Of a DNA stretch of 64,000 nucleotides, positions 22,544 through 34,136 are shown one piece after another. Location: NCBI GenBank assembly GCA_014529385.2, contig CM043960.1:76715910-76779909 (forward strand). Reading direction: 5' to 3'. The stretch is from Adiantum capillus-veneris (Eukaryota; Streptophyta; Polypodiopsida; Polypodiales; Pteridaceae). Made by a program: the position numbers and the translations under genes. Positions within the stretch are counted from its first letter, which is position 1, and each line of letters begins with the position of its first letter. The notes beneath the pieces are model-generated. The model did no database searches. It was given only the letters and a program-made list of their open reading frames with translations, and was not told the DNA's origin.

Positions 22544-24769
22544 TTGCCGACACTTGTAGGGCACCCAAAGCACATGCATCTACGCTCTAGTCGTGTGCTA
22601 GAGTCCGAACAACTAGCTAGTGCTTCGATTTACGGGGGTACTCACTATCCTTCCACGCTAGGGTCTACGCTCTTAGCGGGGACCCAAGGTAGTGCAACCC
22701 AAGACCCAAATATAGCGGCTAGCGACTCTTCCTCTGACTACGATATTATGGAAGATCATCTTACACAAAGCCCCAGGGGAACAAATGAAATCGTGCCTAG
22801 CTAGGCCCAACAACCTGGAACTAGTGTTTTTAGCCGTTTGATGGAAACTTTTAGTAGAGCTACGCACTCTGAACCTATGGCTAGTGAAGTAAACGAAGGG
22901 GGTAGGGAAGTAGAATCACCATTCACATCTCCTCTAGACCCCACACTCCCTCAGAGTATCCACGTGGACATTCCACCTACCTTATTTAATGAAGGCCCTA
23001 CCGAGCTACCACCTTCCAAAGTCGCCTCTAAGGTAGCGGTGACTAAAAGTCAAAACACGGGAAGCAACATTGCATCCACCTCACGGCAACCCTCTAGTAC
23101 ACCAAGTTTGGACGGGATATTTCTCAATGAAAATTGGGAATATGACCTACACACGGAGACTTTGACCGACCTATACATGGGCTACACATACCATGTGGGT
23201 TGGTTAGAAGTTGTACAATCCACATCTAGTGCCACTAGTCTAGAGGAACAACAACACATGATCTACAATGTCATCCATAGGATTATCCAGTCCGAGAGGC
23301 AAAATCGAGGAATAAACATACCTTCGACGGGTCCTATGCAATTTTTAGACACAGGCAAAGGGAAACAACCAACTCTATCACAAATGGAGACTCCCCCAGT
23401 GAGTCCCATCGATCCCCCATATGTTGTTTCGCCAGGGGTCTCAATGCAATCTGAGCCCACAAGTGATAGCTTTACTTTTCCAAGTCTAGCTCATCTTTCC
23501 CTTGATGACACCACGGCTACCATGCCTACCCCAATGATGGGCATGCCAAGAAACACGCCATGGACTTCATTTGTTAGTAAAGCACCACTACATGGTAGCT
23601 CAATGCCTGCAACAGTACCTACAAGTGTGTACCAATCGTATGCACCTATGGGTCATCGTACTCATGTAGTCTCTACTCCTCCCATTGTTTCAACTACCTA
23701 TGCTCCACAACCACAATACAAAAGTTCTTATTTCCATGGGACTATACCGGCTAGCATTAGCATGTCACATCCAACGTCTGCTATGCCTGGGGCCACACAA
23801 ATGAACTTTGGATCTCCACATGGCACAACATCATACCAAACGTGGAATCCAAGGGCTTCCTATGCACCAAGCCCGATGCCAATACCTACTCCACATGTAG
23901 TCTTTGGAGCGCCTTCACCCACGGTGCCTGCTCACTTAGGTGACTTGGCAACATTTGCTCAAGCTATTGGTCGATCTATTGCTGAGAATATGCGTAACAC
24001 GCCTGATAGAGAGCCTAGAGGTAAGGCAGTACAAATAGCCAAGCTCACACAAAAATTTAGTGGAGACGGGGATGTGAGAAAGCATATCGAAGTGTTTGAA
24101 CAAATATGCGATTCTCTAGGAGAACACAATAACCTACATAAGAGCAATGCTTTAAGCCTAACCTTAAGTGGAAAGGCTGGGGATTGGTATACAACCCTAA
24201 GGGTGGAAGAAAAAACGATTTACCCTACTCTTAGGAGACTGTTCTTAAAAGAATACATACGAGAGGGAGTGCTTTGGAGTGTAGCCTCTCAGCTTCAGAA
24301 AGCCCAACGAGAGGAAGGAGAGTCTGTGAGAGACTTTATAAGTCACTTGAAGCATTTGAATTCTCGTTGTAATCCAAATGAGCGCTTCAACAATAACCAA
24401 TTGCTTGATAGATTCATTAGGGGATTACGACATGAGGATATCTACAATGGCCTAGGCATTAGAGGTATCACCACTTGGGAAGCAGTCACCACCAATGCGA
24501 TCCAATTGGAGGATAATTTAATGATTCAAGGAGAAAGAGTGTCTGTTGAGCCTAAATCTATTAGCTCACAAGCATCGGGGCATCAGCCAATGACCTTAAA
24601 GCCTATTGCTAAGGAGCCAAAGATATCTGAGATGACTTTAGCAGATCTCACCAAGGCTATTCAAGAGAGTCTTAGAGACAATCATGCTCCGCAAAACAAT
24701 CATATGTATCCAAGAAGGGAGCAACAATGGTGCTCAGTATGCTATGGACCGCATAGTACCAGTGAATAA
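22544..24769 (+). pseudogene. gag: gag of the sister element, one amber stop, 3' truncated
   Basis: One continuous frame from ATG at 22544, broken only by a TAG at 22802 where Gln would fit. The downstream part from 22838 is 643 codons. The N-terminal half is Pro/Ser/Thr-rich; the capsid core is at about residues 460-600 (EGESVRDFISHLKHLNSRC, then FIRGLRHEDIYNGL). The first zinc knuckle begins (CSVCYGPH) at the very end and is cut off by the junction at 24765. The rest of the knuckles and all of pol are missing. It is a good reference for the frames of the neighbour's broken gag. Confidence 0.88.
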
Positions 24770-26340
24770 CCCTATATGGGCTTACATGATGCAACATGTT
24801 CTTGTGTCAAAGGGCGTCTGTTATATTGTGCAGGGCATTGATGTACGTCCTGTTTCTAAGGATGTAGGCGATGTTGAGGATGTTGCAGGTCTTACTACAA
24901 GGATTGCTGCTATTGGAGTTGTTTTGCCTACATCAGAACAAGCTCGTTGGGATGTAAAGGATGTGCAGGCTCATGTGTTGATTGTGTTTTCTATGAAGTG
25001 CACCATTACTCCTCACATTCGTTCAACGAAATCTGCAAAACAGGCTTGGGATATTATAGCTGGTCTTTATGCAAGCTGCAATGAGGCAAAAATTGCATTG
25101 TTGCATAAAGAGCTGGAGTCGAAGATTATGCATGAGAAAGATGATATGGACACTTTCGTTGCTAGTGTCAAGGATATCAATGAGCAACTTATTTTTGCAG
25201 CTGAAGTCATTTCAGACAGTTCCCTTGTGCAGACTGTTCTTGATGCCTTACCAGATTCTTACCAGACTTTTTGCTAGTACTTGGAGACTTATGACCCAAG
25301 GAAATCCTGAATTTGTCAAGTTTGATGCATTATGCACATTGTTGTTGCAAGAGTCACTTTCCAGAAAAAACAGGACTAGGCAACGTGCAGTTGAACAGGC
25401 TTTTACTGCTTCTCAAAGAAAGGGTGGTAACAGCAATGTAGCCACTTCTTATGGTTTTGTTGTGAGTGGTGAAACTTCTATTCCTAATGCTTCTGCTAGC
25501 AGCAATTCGTCTAGAAATTCTCGTGATAAGGGCAAAAAGAAGATGCGTTGTCATTATTGTAAAGCTAATGATCACTTGATCAAGCAGTGTCCTAAGTTGA
25601 AGGCCAAAGAGGCTAAGAAGAAAGAGGATGGTTCCACTGCAAATGTTGATTCCACTACGAATGCAGCCATTGTTGAGTCTTCTGTAAACGAGACTGTGAT
25701 GCTGATGTTGATGCAAAATGGGCTTTTAGTGCAGAGTGCACTTACAATCCTGTTGTCCATGATGCATGCATGTCAGTTGCTGCAGATTCACATGTGTGGT
25801 ATTTCGATAGTGGTGCTACAAATCACATTACCTCACATCATGAATTGTTCACCTCTCTCGAGTTTGTCCCTCATGGGAATTCAGTCACTTGTGCCAACAA
25901 TACCTCTTATCCATTTCAGGGAGTTGGAAAGATTGTACTTACTGCTGCAAATAGCAGTTCTTTCACACTTGTTGATGCACTTTATGTACCTAGGATCAAG
26001 AAGACTGTTTTGTCTGTATCTGCACTTGCTAGACTTGGACTTGTAGTCAAATTTGTGGATGACAGATGTACAGTTCATGATATCAATTTTGGTGATGAAA
26101 TTGTTGCATCTGGCCTTTTGTGCCGTGGACTGTATAAGCTCACTTTGTATGACAAGTGTGGACAAAATTTGCAAATGCAATTGCAAATTCAAGGGCTATT
26201 TCAGATGCAAAACTTTACAAAGGATGGTTCAGTTAGGGCCACATGCAGGTTGCAGCTTGTGCATAGTGATGTTTGTGGGCCCATGCAAACTCCATCCTTG
26301 GGCAATTACCTTTACTTCGTGACTTTCATTGATGATTAAT
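24766..26340 (+). pseudogene. Ty1/copia Gag and protease, decayed
   Basis: Starts abruptly in copia Gag sequence (PIWAYMMQHVL) and continues through the UBN2-type Gag core (AKQAWDIIAGLY) to a TAG at 25275 where Gln fits. A zinc knuckle (CHYCKANDHLIKQC) reads at about 25546-25587. The protease motif HVWYFDSGATNHITS is at about 25790-25835, followed by a GAG-pre-integrase-like segment and HSDVCGPM at about 26260-26285. At least one frame change separates Gag and protease. The 5' LTR, leader and Gag start are absent. Confidence 0.85.
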
Positions 26341-26955
26341 CCAGGCATGCATGGGTATTTCCGCTTAAAGTGAATTCCGAAGTTTTTATGTGCTTCAAAC
26401 AATTTCTGGCTATGGCTAAAAATGTCTCAAAATGTACTATGGGCACCCTCCTATTCCGATTGAGGGGGGGAGTATATGTCTCATGAATTATATGCATTTC
26501 TGGCTACTCGTGGGATAAAGCACCAATGTACAGTGCCTTATACACCTCAGAAAAATGGTGTTGCTGAGAGAAAAACAGGTCACTTATGGAAATGGCACGA
26601 TGTATGGTCAAAAATCAAGCTTTGCCACATTCTTTTTGGCTTGAGGCCATCATGTGTGCCACTAATGTACTTAACAGGTGTCCTACGAAAGCTTTGCAGT
26701 CTATTACTCCATATGAAGCATGGCATGATAGAAAGCCTTCTATTGAGCACATGCGTGTTTTTTGTTTGGCATATGCTTTGGTGCCACAAACACAACGCAG
26801 AAAATTGGATGGTAAGGCTGTCAAATGTATTTTTGTTGGTTACAGTGCTGAAAGCAAAGGTTACAGGTTGTATCATCCGCAAACAAAGCATATTCTGGTT
26901 TCACGAGATTAGTGTTTGTGGAAGATTCTGTTTAGCCCTTGCTGTCATGTACTAG
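26260..26955 (+). pseudogene. Ty1/copia integrase, broken
   Basis: The core begins HSDVCGPM, then FVTFIDD followed by a stop. After a damaged stretch around 26400-26480, including a G tract, it resumes with YTPQKNGVAERKTGH. A later frame has ARCMVKNQALPHSFWLEA and a YSAESKGYRLYHP end. The central catalytic Asp region is lost in the damaged stretch. Deletion and frameshift make it inactive. Confidence 0.8.
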
Positions 26956-27339
26956 AGACAGTAATGTAAGCTCACATGACACTTTGTTGCGTCTTTTCAG
27001 TGGTGGAAGGCAAATGTACAACCTATGGGGGTTTCCAAAAATGTTACAGGTCAGCCTATTACTGATGCAGATGTACATGATGTACTTGATGAGGAAAGGG
27101 CTGAAAATGAGCAGGCTAGAGGTATGCCAAAATGGCTGGTGCATACATTGTGTGATAGTAAATTGGATGCACCTTTGTCTAGTCGTACTTGTTGAGGCTG
27201 TCACCATACATCTTATGCATCAGATTGTTATGCTTTGGTTGTGTCTAGTTTACATGATGTTGAGGAACCTCTGTCTTTTGATGAAGCACAAAATTCAAAA
27301 AATTGGATGGCTGCCATGCAATCTAACAAGTTGAAACGC

Positions 27340-28377
27340 AAGCCGGATGATGAGATCAATCGCCATAAGGCTCGACTTGTTGCAAAGGTTATGCACAACA
27401 AAAAGGCATAGATTATGAAGAGGCTTTTGCTCCCACTTGTCGTATGACTATTGTGCGTTTTCTATGTGTATTGGCAACTCATTTTGGTTGGGATGTACAT
27501 CAATCAGACATTGTTACTGCTTTCTTGAATGGTGACATATTTGAGGGAGTTTATGTAACGCAGCCTCACGGTTTTGTCAAGAAAGGACAAGACGACAAAG
27601 TGTGCACATGTAAGAAGGCTTTGTATGGGTTGAAGCAATCTCCTCGTGCTTAGTATGAGAAAGTTGACACTCATTTGGTCAAACAAGGCTTTCGTAAGAG
27701 TCCAATAGAAAGCACATTGTATGTAAAGCGTGAGGGTGATGTACTTCTCATTGTGGTTCTTTATGTAGATGATTTGTTGATGGCTGGACCAAATGAGAGA
27801 CATATTGTTGAATTTAAGGCTGATTTGAATGCTACTTTCAAGATGAAAGATTTGGGGCTGTTGCATCATTACTTGGGTATACATTTTAAGCAGTGTGATG
27901 GTGGTATTGCCTTGTGTAAGAAAAGTTACATGGAGATATTGCTATGTAAATTTGGACTTGAGGATTGCAAACCTATTGCCACTCCCATGGAAACAGGTCT
28001 GAAATTGAGTCTTCATGATGCTGGTGATCCTGCATATGTCACTCTTTACCAAACTGTTGTTGGATGCCTCATTTATGTATGCAACATGAGGCCGGATATT
28101 CAGTTTGCAGTCTCACAGGTCAACAGATTTATGCATAGCCCAAGGTCTACGCATTGGCAGGCTGTCAAGAGGATTTTCCGCTACCTTAGTGGCACTTTAC
28201 ATCTTGGCTTGTTTTATCCCAATGGGGGATCATTTCCACCAGACTTACATGCTTTTTCGAACTCAGATTAGGCTGGTTGTTTTGACACGCGAGTGTCCAC
28301 AAGTGGTTTTTGTGGTTTTTGTTTCATGCTTGGTAGTTCATGTATATCATGGAGTATTTCACCTTTTGGTGTACCAA
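27340..28377 (+). pseudogene. Ty1/copia reverse transcriptase/RNase H, broken
   Basis: Reads from a KARLVAK-like segment at about 27365 through DIVTAFLNGDIFEGVY and KALYGLKQSPRA (27513-27653). A TAG where Trp fits follows, then LYVDDLLMAGPNE with the YVDD catalytic motif at about 27756-27790, HYLGIHF, and the RNase H start (SVTLYQ-like, then RPDIQFAVSQVNRFM). A second TAG at 28269 again replaces Trp. RNase H fades after about 28330 and the segment ends near 28377 at a junction with gypsy RT. Confidence 0.88.
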
Positions 28378-28790
28378 TTCTACTACTTTAGAAAAACAAT
28401 GGAACTAATTGCATGTGCCATTGACTATAGATCACGTACCATAAAGAATCTGTTTCCAATTTCGTGTATTGATGATTCGTTAAAAAAGTTAAGTGGAGTA
28501 TCTATTTTTAGTAAGATAGATCTCAAGTTTGGTTATCATCAAGTGAGTCTAATGGAAAGTGAGATTCACAAAATTACCATCAAGTGAGTATAATGGAGAG
28601 TGAGATTCACAAAGTTACATTTCATACACAAATTTGGCCATCATGAATTCCTTGTCATGCCATTTGGATTGACAAATGCACCAACTATATTTTCATGCAT
28701 AATCAACCTCATTTTTTTAAGCATCAAGATTGTCTGGTGGTTTTCGTTGATAAAATTTTAATTTTCAATCGCTCTTGCTTTTGCTCTAAT
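28378..28790 (+). pseudogene. Ty3/gypsy RT fragment fused after copia
   Basis: About 28420-28590 encodes IDDSLKKLSGVSIFSKIDL and GYHQVSLMESEIHK, the palm region of gypsy RT (IDD...L...FSKIDLKSGYHQ family wording). It is followed by PFGLTNAPT at about 28665-28690. A 43-bp near-duplicate (about 28535-28576 and 28578-28620) interrupts it. No LTR or other gypsy domain adjoins. Confidence 0.75.
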
Positions 28791-28899
28791 TGCTATAATC
28801 TTGGTATCTCTCTTTCCTTCCCTCTGCCCTAAGTAATAAACATGTTGGACATAGCTAGAAGCATTAATCTACCTCATATAACTTTGTTTGCAAAATGCA

Positions 28900-29560
28900 A
28901 TCCTTGTATGTTGAAATAAAAAAACCACAAGGTAGCAATCACATCCTTAGATATATGAAAAAAGCACTCAATGTCAAAGTGGAGTATGCATTACCTCAAT
29001 TCAATTGAAGCTAACGAAGCATTATAGTTGAAAAAGGGCACGAAACCAATGTATGCAGGGAAGCCTTCTTTGTATTGAAACAAGCCCCACATGTTTGATC
29101 TGAGCAAATTTATCCATGCTTGATGGATCATGGGTTTTGTAATAACATACCAATTGAGAGAACCATGTATGTAAAATGAACCGGTGATCTAGTTTTATCA
29201 ATTTTCTTTATGTTGATAAATGCTCATGGGTCCAAATGAGCCTCATAACAGTGAGCTGAAGACTAATTTGAACTCATTTTTGAAATGTCAGATTTGGGCC
29301 TTTTATGTCATTATTTGGGCATCCAATTGAAATATTGTAATGGAGCTAATGCTTTGTATTGGGATTGTTACATAGTTGGATCTTGCTAATTGCAAATTGT
29401 CATTGCTACACTCATGAAAATGGGTTTAAAAGTTAACATGCATGATTATGGGGATCCTTTTGATGTCTTTGTCTATATTATGGCCTTTTCATTTTCATAA
29501 ATATTACGGGGCCAAATGTATAGTTTCTAGCTTCAATAGATACTAGATTTATATGTGGCC
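28900..29560 (+). pseudogene. Heavily decayed copia RT remnant
   Basis: Scattered plus-strand wording matches copia RT in order: a FFMLINAHGSK-like version of the YVDD region near 29205-29235, an LLCHYLGIQLKYCNGANALY segment near 29300-29365, and traces of the following block near 29395-29470. It parallels 27756-28040 but is far more mutated. Nothing else is recognisable to 29560. Confidence 0.5.
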
Positions 29561-29569
29561 CAATAATAT

Positions 29570-29838
29570 GGATATAGGGCGAGTTTCTTTCATTTAATCT
29601 ATATCACCAATCTCCAACACCTCATCCCATTCTTCATCCCCCATGTATCTCTCATGTCCTCCTTCCATTGTTATGATCTGACAAAATTAAGCTAGTTTCA
29701 TTAACTGTAGCGGAACTATATTAACAAGAGAGCGTGTTTCATTAGGAGATTCCTCAGGAGCAAAAAGAAAGTGCTTGGTTGGAGTCTATTACAAGAAACA
29801 ACATAAGTTGTTAGCTTGGCATGCAAAATAACTTGAAA

Positions 29839-29885
<47 letters not shown>

Positions 29886-30372
29886 AGATCGACAACAGGA
29901 CCCGATTTACTTAGAGCCGCCCCCCCTCCAAAAAGGACTTTATATTATAACTTCTCCCATTGAGAGAGACTTATTTACGATAAAATCTTTGTGTTATTCA
30001 AAACCCAATTGATGCCATGAAGATGGAAATCTTCATGCACAAAAATTACACTTGGTAGGGCCTCAATCCCAAGACCTCAAACACCTTGAAAGGTGGAGAG
30101 AGCTAGCGGGGAGTGAGGAAAGAGAAGAAGATGAAGAAGTATTCTTCTCACTTTAGTTCACTCATAAAGCATAGCATAGCATAGCATAGCATAGTAATGG
30201 AGATGGAGAAGGAGATGAACATGCTTGTAAGCTTGGCACTTGCTTAGATTTGCATTTCATGGTCAAGTGTTGTTGGTGTAGGCTTCTCTTAGGCTTGAGA
30301 AGGAGTCTTCACATTGTTAGAATAACTTTCTTGAGGTGCAAGGGAGAGACAGACCCATCGACCCCCCCCCCC
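29570..30372 (+). repeat. Dispersed repeat, copy A, left part
   Basis: About 29880-30372 matches 62655-63230 in order, including ATGCCATGAAGATGGAA, CCAAGACCTCAAACACCTT, GGTGGAGAGAGCTAGC and TGTTGGTGTAGGCT. An AG tract (29838-29881) lies at its left part and a short CATAG tandem at about 30170-30195. It was interrupted at a C tract by the copia element, and the remainder resumes at 35882. No coding signal; the element type is unknown. Confidence 0.6.
29838..29881 (+). repeat. (AG)n microsatellite
   Basis: About 44 bp of near-perfect GA dinucleotides. Confidence 0.95.
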
Positions 30373-30528
30373 GTTGGGGTATGTACATGTATATACACAT
30401 ATTCTTTTGTAAAAACCTAATAAGAACTCACTATGCTCTACACATTACAGTAGAGTGAGTTCACCATATCGTCGTGCTCTTCTTCTCGCACTCTCTCTCG
30501 CGTCGCACTTCCGCTCGTACTCCTTCAA
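30373..30528 (+). repeat. 5' LTR of the copia element (156 bp)
   Basis: Matches the 3' LTR from GTTGGGGTA to CTCCTTC. It lacks a block of about 40 bp present in the 3' copy after that first motif and has a 6-bp extra (TGTATA) nearby. About five substitutions in about 135 aligned bp, four of them C/T. Confidence 0.88.
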
Positions 30529-30530
30529 CT

Positions 30531-30542
30531 GGTATCAGAGCT
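30531..30542 (+). promoter_or_regulatory. Primer binding site (initiator tRNA-Met type)
   Basis: TGGTATCAGAGC two bases after the 5' LTR, the standard plant copia primer site. Confidence 0.92.
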
Positions 30543-31625
30543 CAGATCGAGGCTCGGGGCAGCATTTGCAGGTAGCCAGAGTCACCTGCTCATATTGGAG
30601 TGAGATTCGACAAGCGAAGACACGGCCCCAAATCCTATGGGCAAGCCCAAAGGGCTTGGTGTTCTCAGAATTTCACTCTGAGGTCATCTCGGCCACCGTT
30701 CAGCTTCGACAAAGCTCTGCGCAGGCCATTTTCGACTACGTGGTCTTGGCGGGTGCAGATCCGACTCTGCAAATTTTGGGTTTCGGCCTACGACTGCAGG
30801 TGCTGAGGATATCGGCACTCCCAGAGTGTTGATTTGTGGCTGTCTACACACGAAGGACGACTCACAGTTCTTGGAGGCGTGTCACATACGACACGAGCGC
30901 ACCTACACATAGACTGTAGGCGACATCCACTAGTTCATCAGGTAGCTTGTGTTTGCTGCTTGATATTCTAGATTTCATCCAGACATTGCAGGTACTTCCA
31001 CATGGGATGTATTGTCAGAGATGATGTATGTCTGTTGAGGGTTTGTTGGCCGTGAGTCACGCAGCAAACAACCGCCGCAGCGGTTACAGCATACAGTAGG
31101 AAATTTGTGGATGTATGACTTTGTGGGAAGTCTATGTACTGTCAGATTTACTGCAGCCTTTGTTGAGGGTCGAGTGAGGTTTTATTGAGCTGGGGGATTC
31201 TCGAATGTTGAGATCCTTTCGGTAATACGGGTCTTGGAGCGATCCCTCGAGCACCCTTAGATAGGCAGCTAGGATGTATTGACTGTGAGTTAGACAGTTG
31301 GGATTGCATCTTTGCTTTACTGCCGTTGAGGCATTGTCGCAGTCTATGCTTACAAGATAGTGATAGGACAGTGAGAGACAGTACAGGTGCAGGACAGGTT
31401 TACCCACAGTTTACAGTGTTAGAGAGACAGTGGTTTTTTGAGTTGTTTTTGGTCTGTTTTTTGAGTACACCAGAGCCATTTTACAAAGGAGACTCTACCG
31501 AAATTTCTGCAGAATCTAAAGCTTTCTTGGTTCATTTGACAGGTTGATATTGGTTTAGAGGTCAGTTTACAGGGGAAACTCTACCAAATTTTTCCCAGGA
31601 AATTAAACTATTGTGAAGCGTACCT
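30543..31625 (+). other. Long leader of the copia element
   Basis: Nearly 1.1 kb between primer site and Gag start, long for a copia element. GC-rich start and GAG/ACAG-rich later part. No domain-bearing ORF seen. It may hold packaging and dimerisation signals. Confidence 0.6.
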
Positions 31626-32360
31626 ATGGCTGGATCACAGGACACTGCTCTTTACAATATCAAGAAGCTGGATGGAACCAATTTCCCATTGTGGAAGAAG
31701 CATATTTGGCATGTGTTGGTACAAAAGAAGCAGATAAAACCTATAAAGCTCAAGGGGATAAAACCAAAAGATATGGACGAAGATAAATGGAGCGAAATGG
31801 ATGAATTGGCACTTTCTACCATTATGCCGACTTTGGCAGAAAGCGTTTACTTCAATGTAGCAGACGAGATGTCGGCTTATGAAGCATGGAAAAAGCTGAG
31901 TGATCTTTATGAGAAGTAGAGTGCAGCTTCACAGGTATACTGGCTTAAGAAGCTTGTTGACTTGAAGATGAAAGAAGGGACACCTATGTCCAATCATCTG
32001 AATGAATTCAACACCATCTACAGTCAATTGTCAGCTCAAGGTGTCAAGTTTGATGAACCTGTTAGAGCTATGTTCCTGTTGATCACATTGCCGAAAAGTT
32101 GGGACACTTTTCGCATAGCTTTGAGTAATTCTGTACCTCCAGATGGTTTGACCATAGTAGGTGTAGAAGGCAGTCTGCTTACTAAAGAAAGACAATGGAC
32201 AAAGTCAAAGGAACAGCCTTAGTTGTCAGGGGAAGGACCAAAGAAAAGTACAAAGGTGGAAAGAGGAATCAGTCTCGTAGCAAGTCTCGCAGTGCTAAAG
32301 GCAAGAGTGACATATAATGCTACCATTGTGGCAAGAAGGGTCACATGAAAAGAGACTGCA
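31626..32360 (+). pseudogene. gag: copia Gag, three stops
   Basis: ATG at 31626 (MAGSQDTALYNIKKLDGTNF) starts a UBN2/DUF4219-type Gag with AYEAWKKLSDLYEK, then a TAG at 31917. The frame resumes with LKKLVDLKMKEG and LPKSWDTFRIAL to a second TAG at 32220. A third stop (TAA) lies just before the zinc knuckle CYHCGKKGHMKRDC at about 32317-32358. Each stop fits a former Gln codon. Gag packages the element RNA. Confidence 0.88.
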
Positions 32361-34136
32361 GAGATTGGAAAGCAGAAAAAGGCAAAGAGAAAGCTGAAGA
32401 CCATGGTGAGAAGAACAAGTCTTCAGTGAAGATTCAAGAAATAAATGTGACAAACACTGTTGCAGAGGATGACAGTCTAGTGTCAGAAGACATCTACTTC
32501 TTGAAGAATACAATGGACTCAGCTCTTCTTACAACATTTGATGGAAATGCACTGAGTGACTGGATTATAGACTCAGGGGCATCACTTCATGTGTCTCCAA
32601 ACAAGGAGTGGTTTACCTCTTATGTGACCACTAAAGATCATGTTCGACTAGGCAATGGGCAGACATGTGAGATCTTAGGTGTTGGAGATGTTCAATTGAA
32701 GTTTCAGAATGGTACTTCTTTCACGCTGAAAAATGTGAGACATGTTCCCGCAATTACAAAGAGCTTGATCAGCACAGGTTTACTTGATGATGCTGGCTAC
32801 GTCACCACTTTTGGACAGATCATGTGGAAGATATCCAAGGGTTCTATGACATTAGCACATGGAGTAAAGTCTGGAGGACTTTATGATTTATGTATCAAAT
32901 GTCTCTAAAAATGTAATCAATGTAACCGAGCAGCCGAACGTTTCTTTGTGGCATAGCCGGTTAGGACATATGTCCAAGAAGGGAATGGAAATCTTGTCTC
33001 GTTCTGGTTATTTGCCTGGCTTGTCATTTAATGATTTTGAATTCTGTGAACATTGTCTGTATGGTAAGCAAACACAGCAGCCACATAAGCATAGAAGCAG
33101 TAGAAGAGATACACAGTTGGCACTTGTTCATAGTGATTTGTGTGGACCTATGCCTAACCTATCTCTACGGGGAGCTTCTTACTTTATGACATTTATAGAT
33201 GATTACTCGAGGAAAGTATGGGTTTACTTTCTCAAGCACAAGGATGAAGCGTTTAGTGTTTTCAAAACGTTTGTGACACTTGTGGAGAATCAGAGTGGCA
33301 AGAAGCTTAAATGCTTACGCACTGACAATGGTGGAGAGTATGTTTCAAAGGCCTTTCAGGACTTTTGTGAGTCAAAAGGCATAAAACGTGAACTTACTGC
33401 TCCTTACAATCCTCCTCAAAATGGTGTTGCTGAGAGGATGAATAGGACCATACAAGAGAAGGTCAGAAGTATGTTGTCTAATGCACAACTGCCAAATGGG
33501 TTTTGGGCTGAAGCTGTATCAACATCTGTTCATCTTATAAATAGATCTCCTAGCAAGGTTTTGCAGAAGGATTCAATGGCAGAGATGGTATGGTCAGGCA
33601 AAATGCCCTCATACAAGCATCTCAAAGTCTTTGTCTGTGAGGCATATACTCATGTTCCAAAGGAATTTAGGAACAAATTTGAGCCAAAGAGTAGAAAGTG
33701 CATCTTTCTAGGCTATGGTAATTCTGGTGAGATGGGGTACAGACTTTGGGATCTCGAATCCAGAAAGGTTATCCGCAGCAGTGATGTCCACTTTAATGAA
33801 GCTAAATATCATTCTAAACCAGAGAGGGTTGAGGAGATTAGAAGATTTGTCTTCCAAGAAGATGGACCTGCACGTGCAAGACAAAATGTCAGGGCTCAAG
33901 AGGAGCAAGGACAGGATAGAGTGGAACCACAGGTTGTGGCTGAGCCTCAGCCACCTATTTTGCATAAATCGGGACGGATCTCACGACCTCCTGATCGGTT
34001 TGTTCCATCTATGAACTATGTCATGTTGACCGATTGCAATGAGCCTTCATGTTACAAGGAAGCAGTGCAAATGAAGGACTCCGAGAATTGGCAATTGGCC
34101 ATGCAGTCAGAGATGACAGCTCTGCATAAAAACTAA
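32345..34136 (+). pseudogene. copia protease and integrase
   Basis: The protease segment (32345-32908) has WIIDSGASLHVS (about 32562-32598) and the LKNVRHVPAITKSLIS region. It changes frame at about 32885-32908 into the GAG-pre-integrase and integrase frame (32883-34136, 417 codons). That has WHSRLGHMSKKGM, HSDLCGPM, MTFIDDYSRKVWVYF, TDNGGEYVSKAF and PYNPPQNGVAERMNR (catalytic D, D, E present), then LGYGNSGEMGYRL. It ends at a TAA (34134) where Gln fits, just inside the RT N-terminus. The integrase core itself is open. Confidence 0.9.

Larger units (their letters stand above)
21103..24765 (+). mobile_element. 5' half of a sister Ty3/gypsy element, opposite orientation
   Basis: LTR 21103-21734, primer site, leader and gag are close relatives of the 7637-20995 element but lie on the plus strand. 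Homology stops abruptly inside Gag's first zinc knuckle at about 24765, where unrelated copia polyprotein starts with no LTR between. No 3' LTR is present in the window. It forms a head-to-head pair with its neighbour. Confidence 0.88.
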
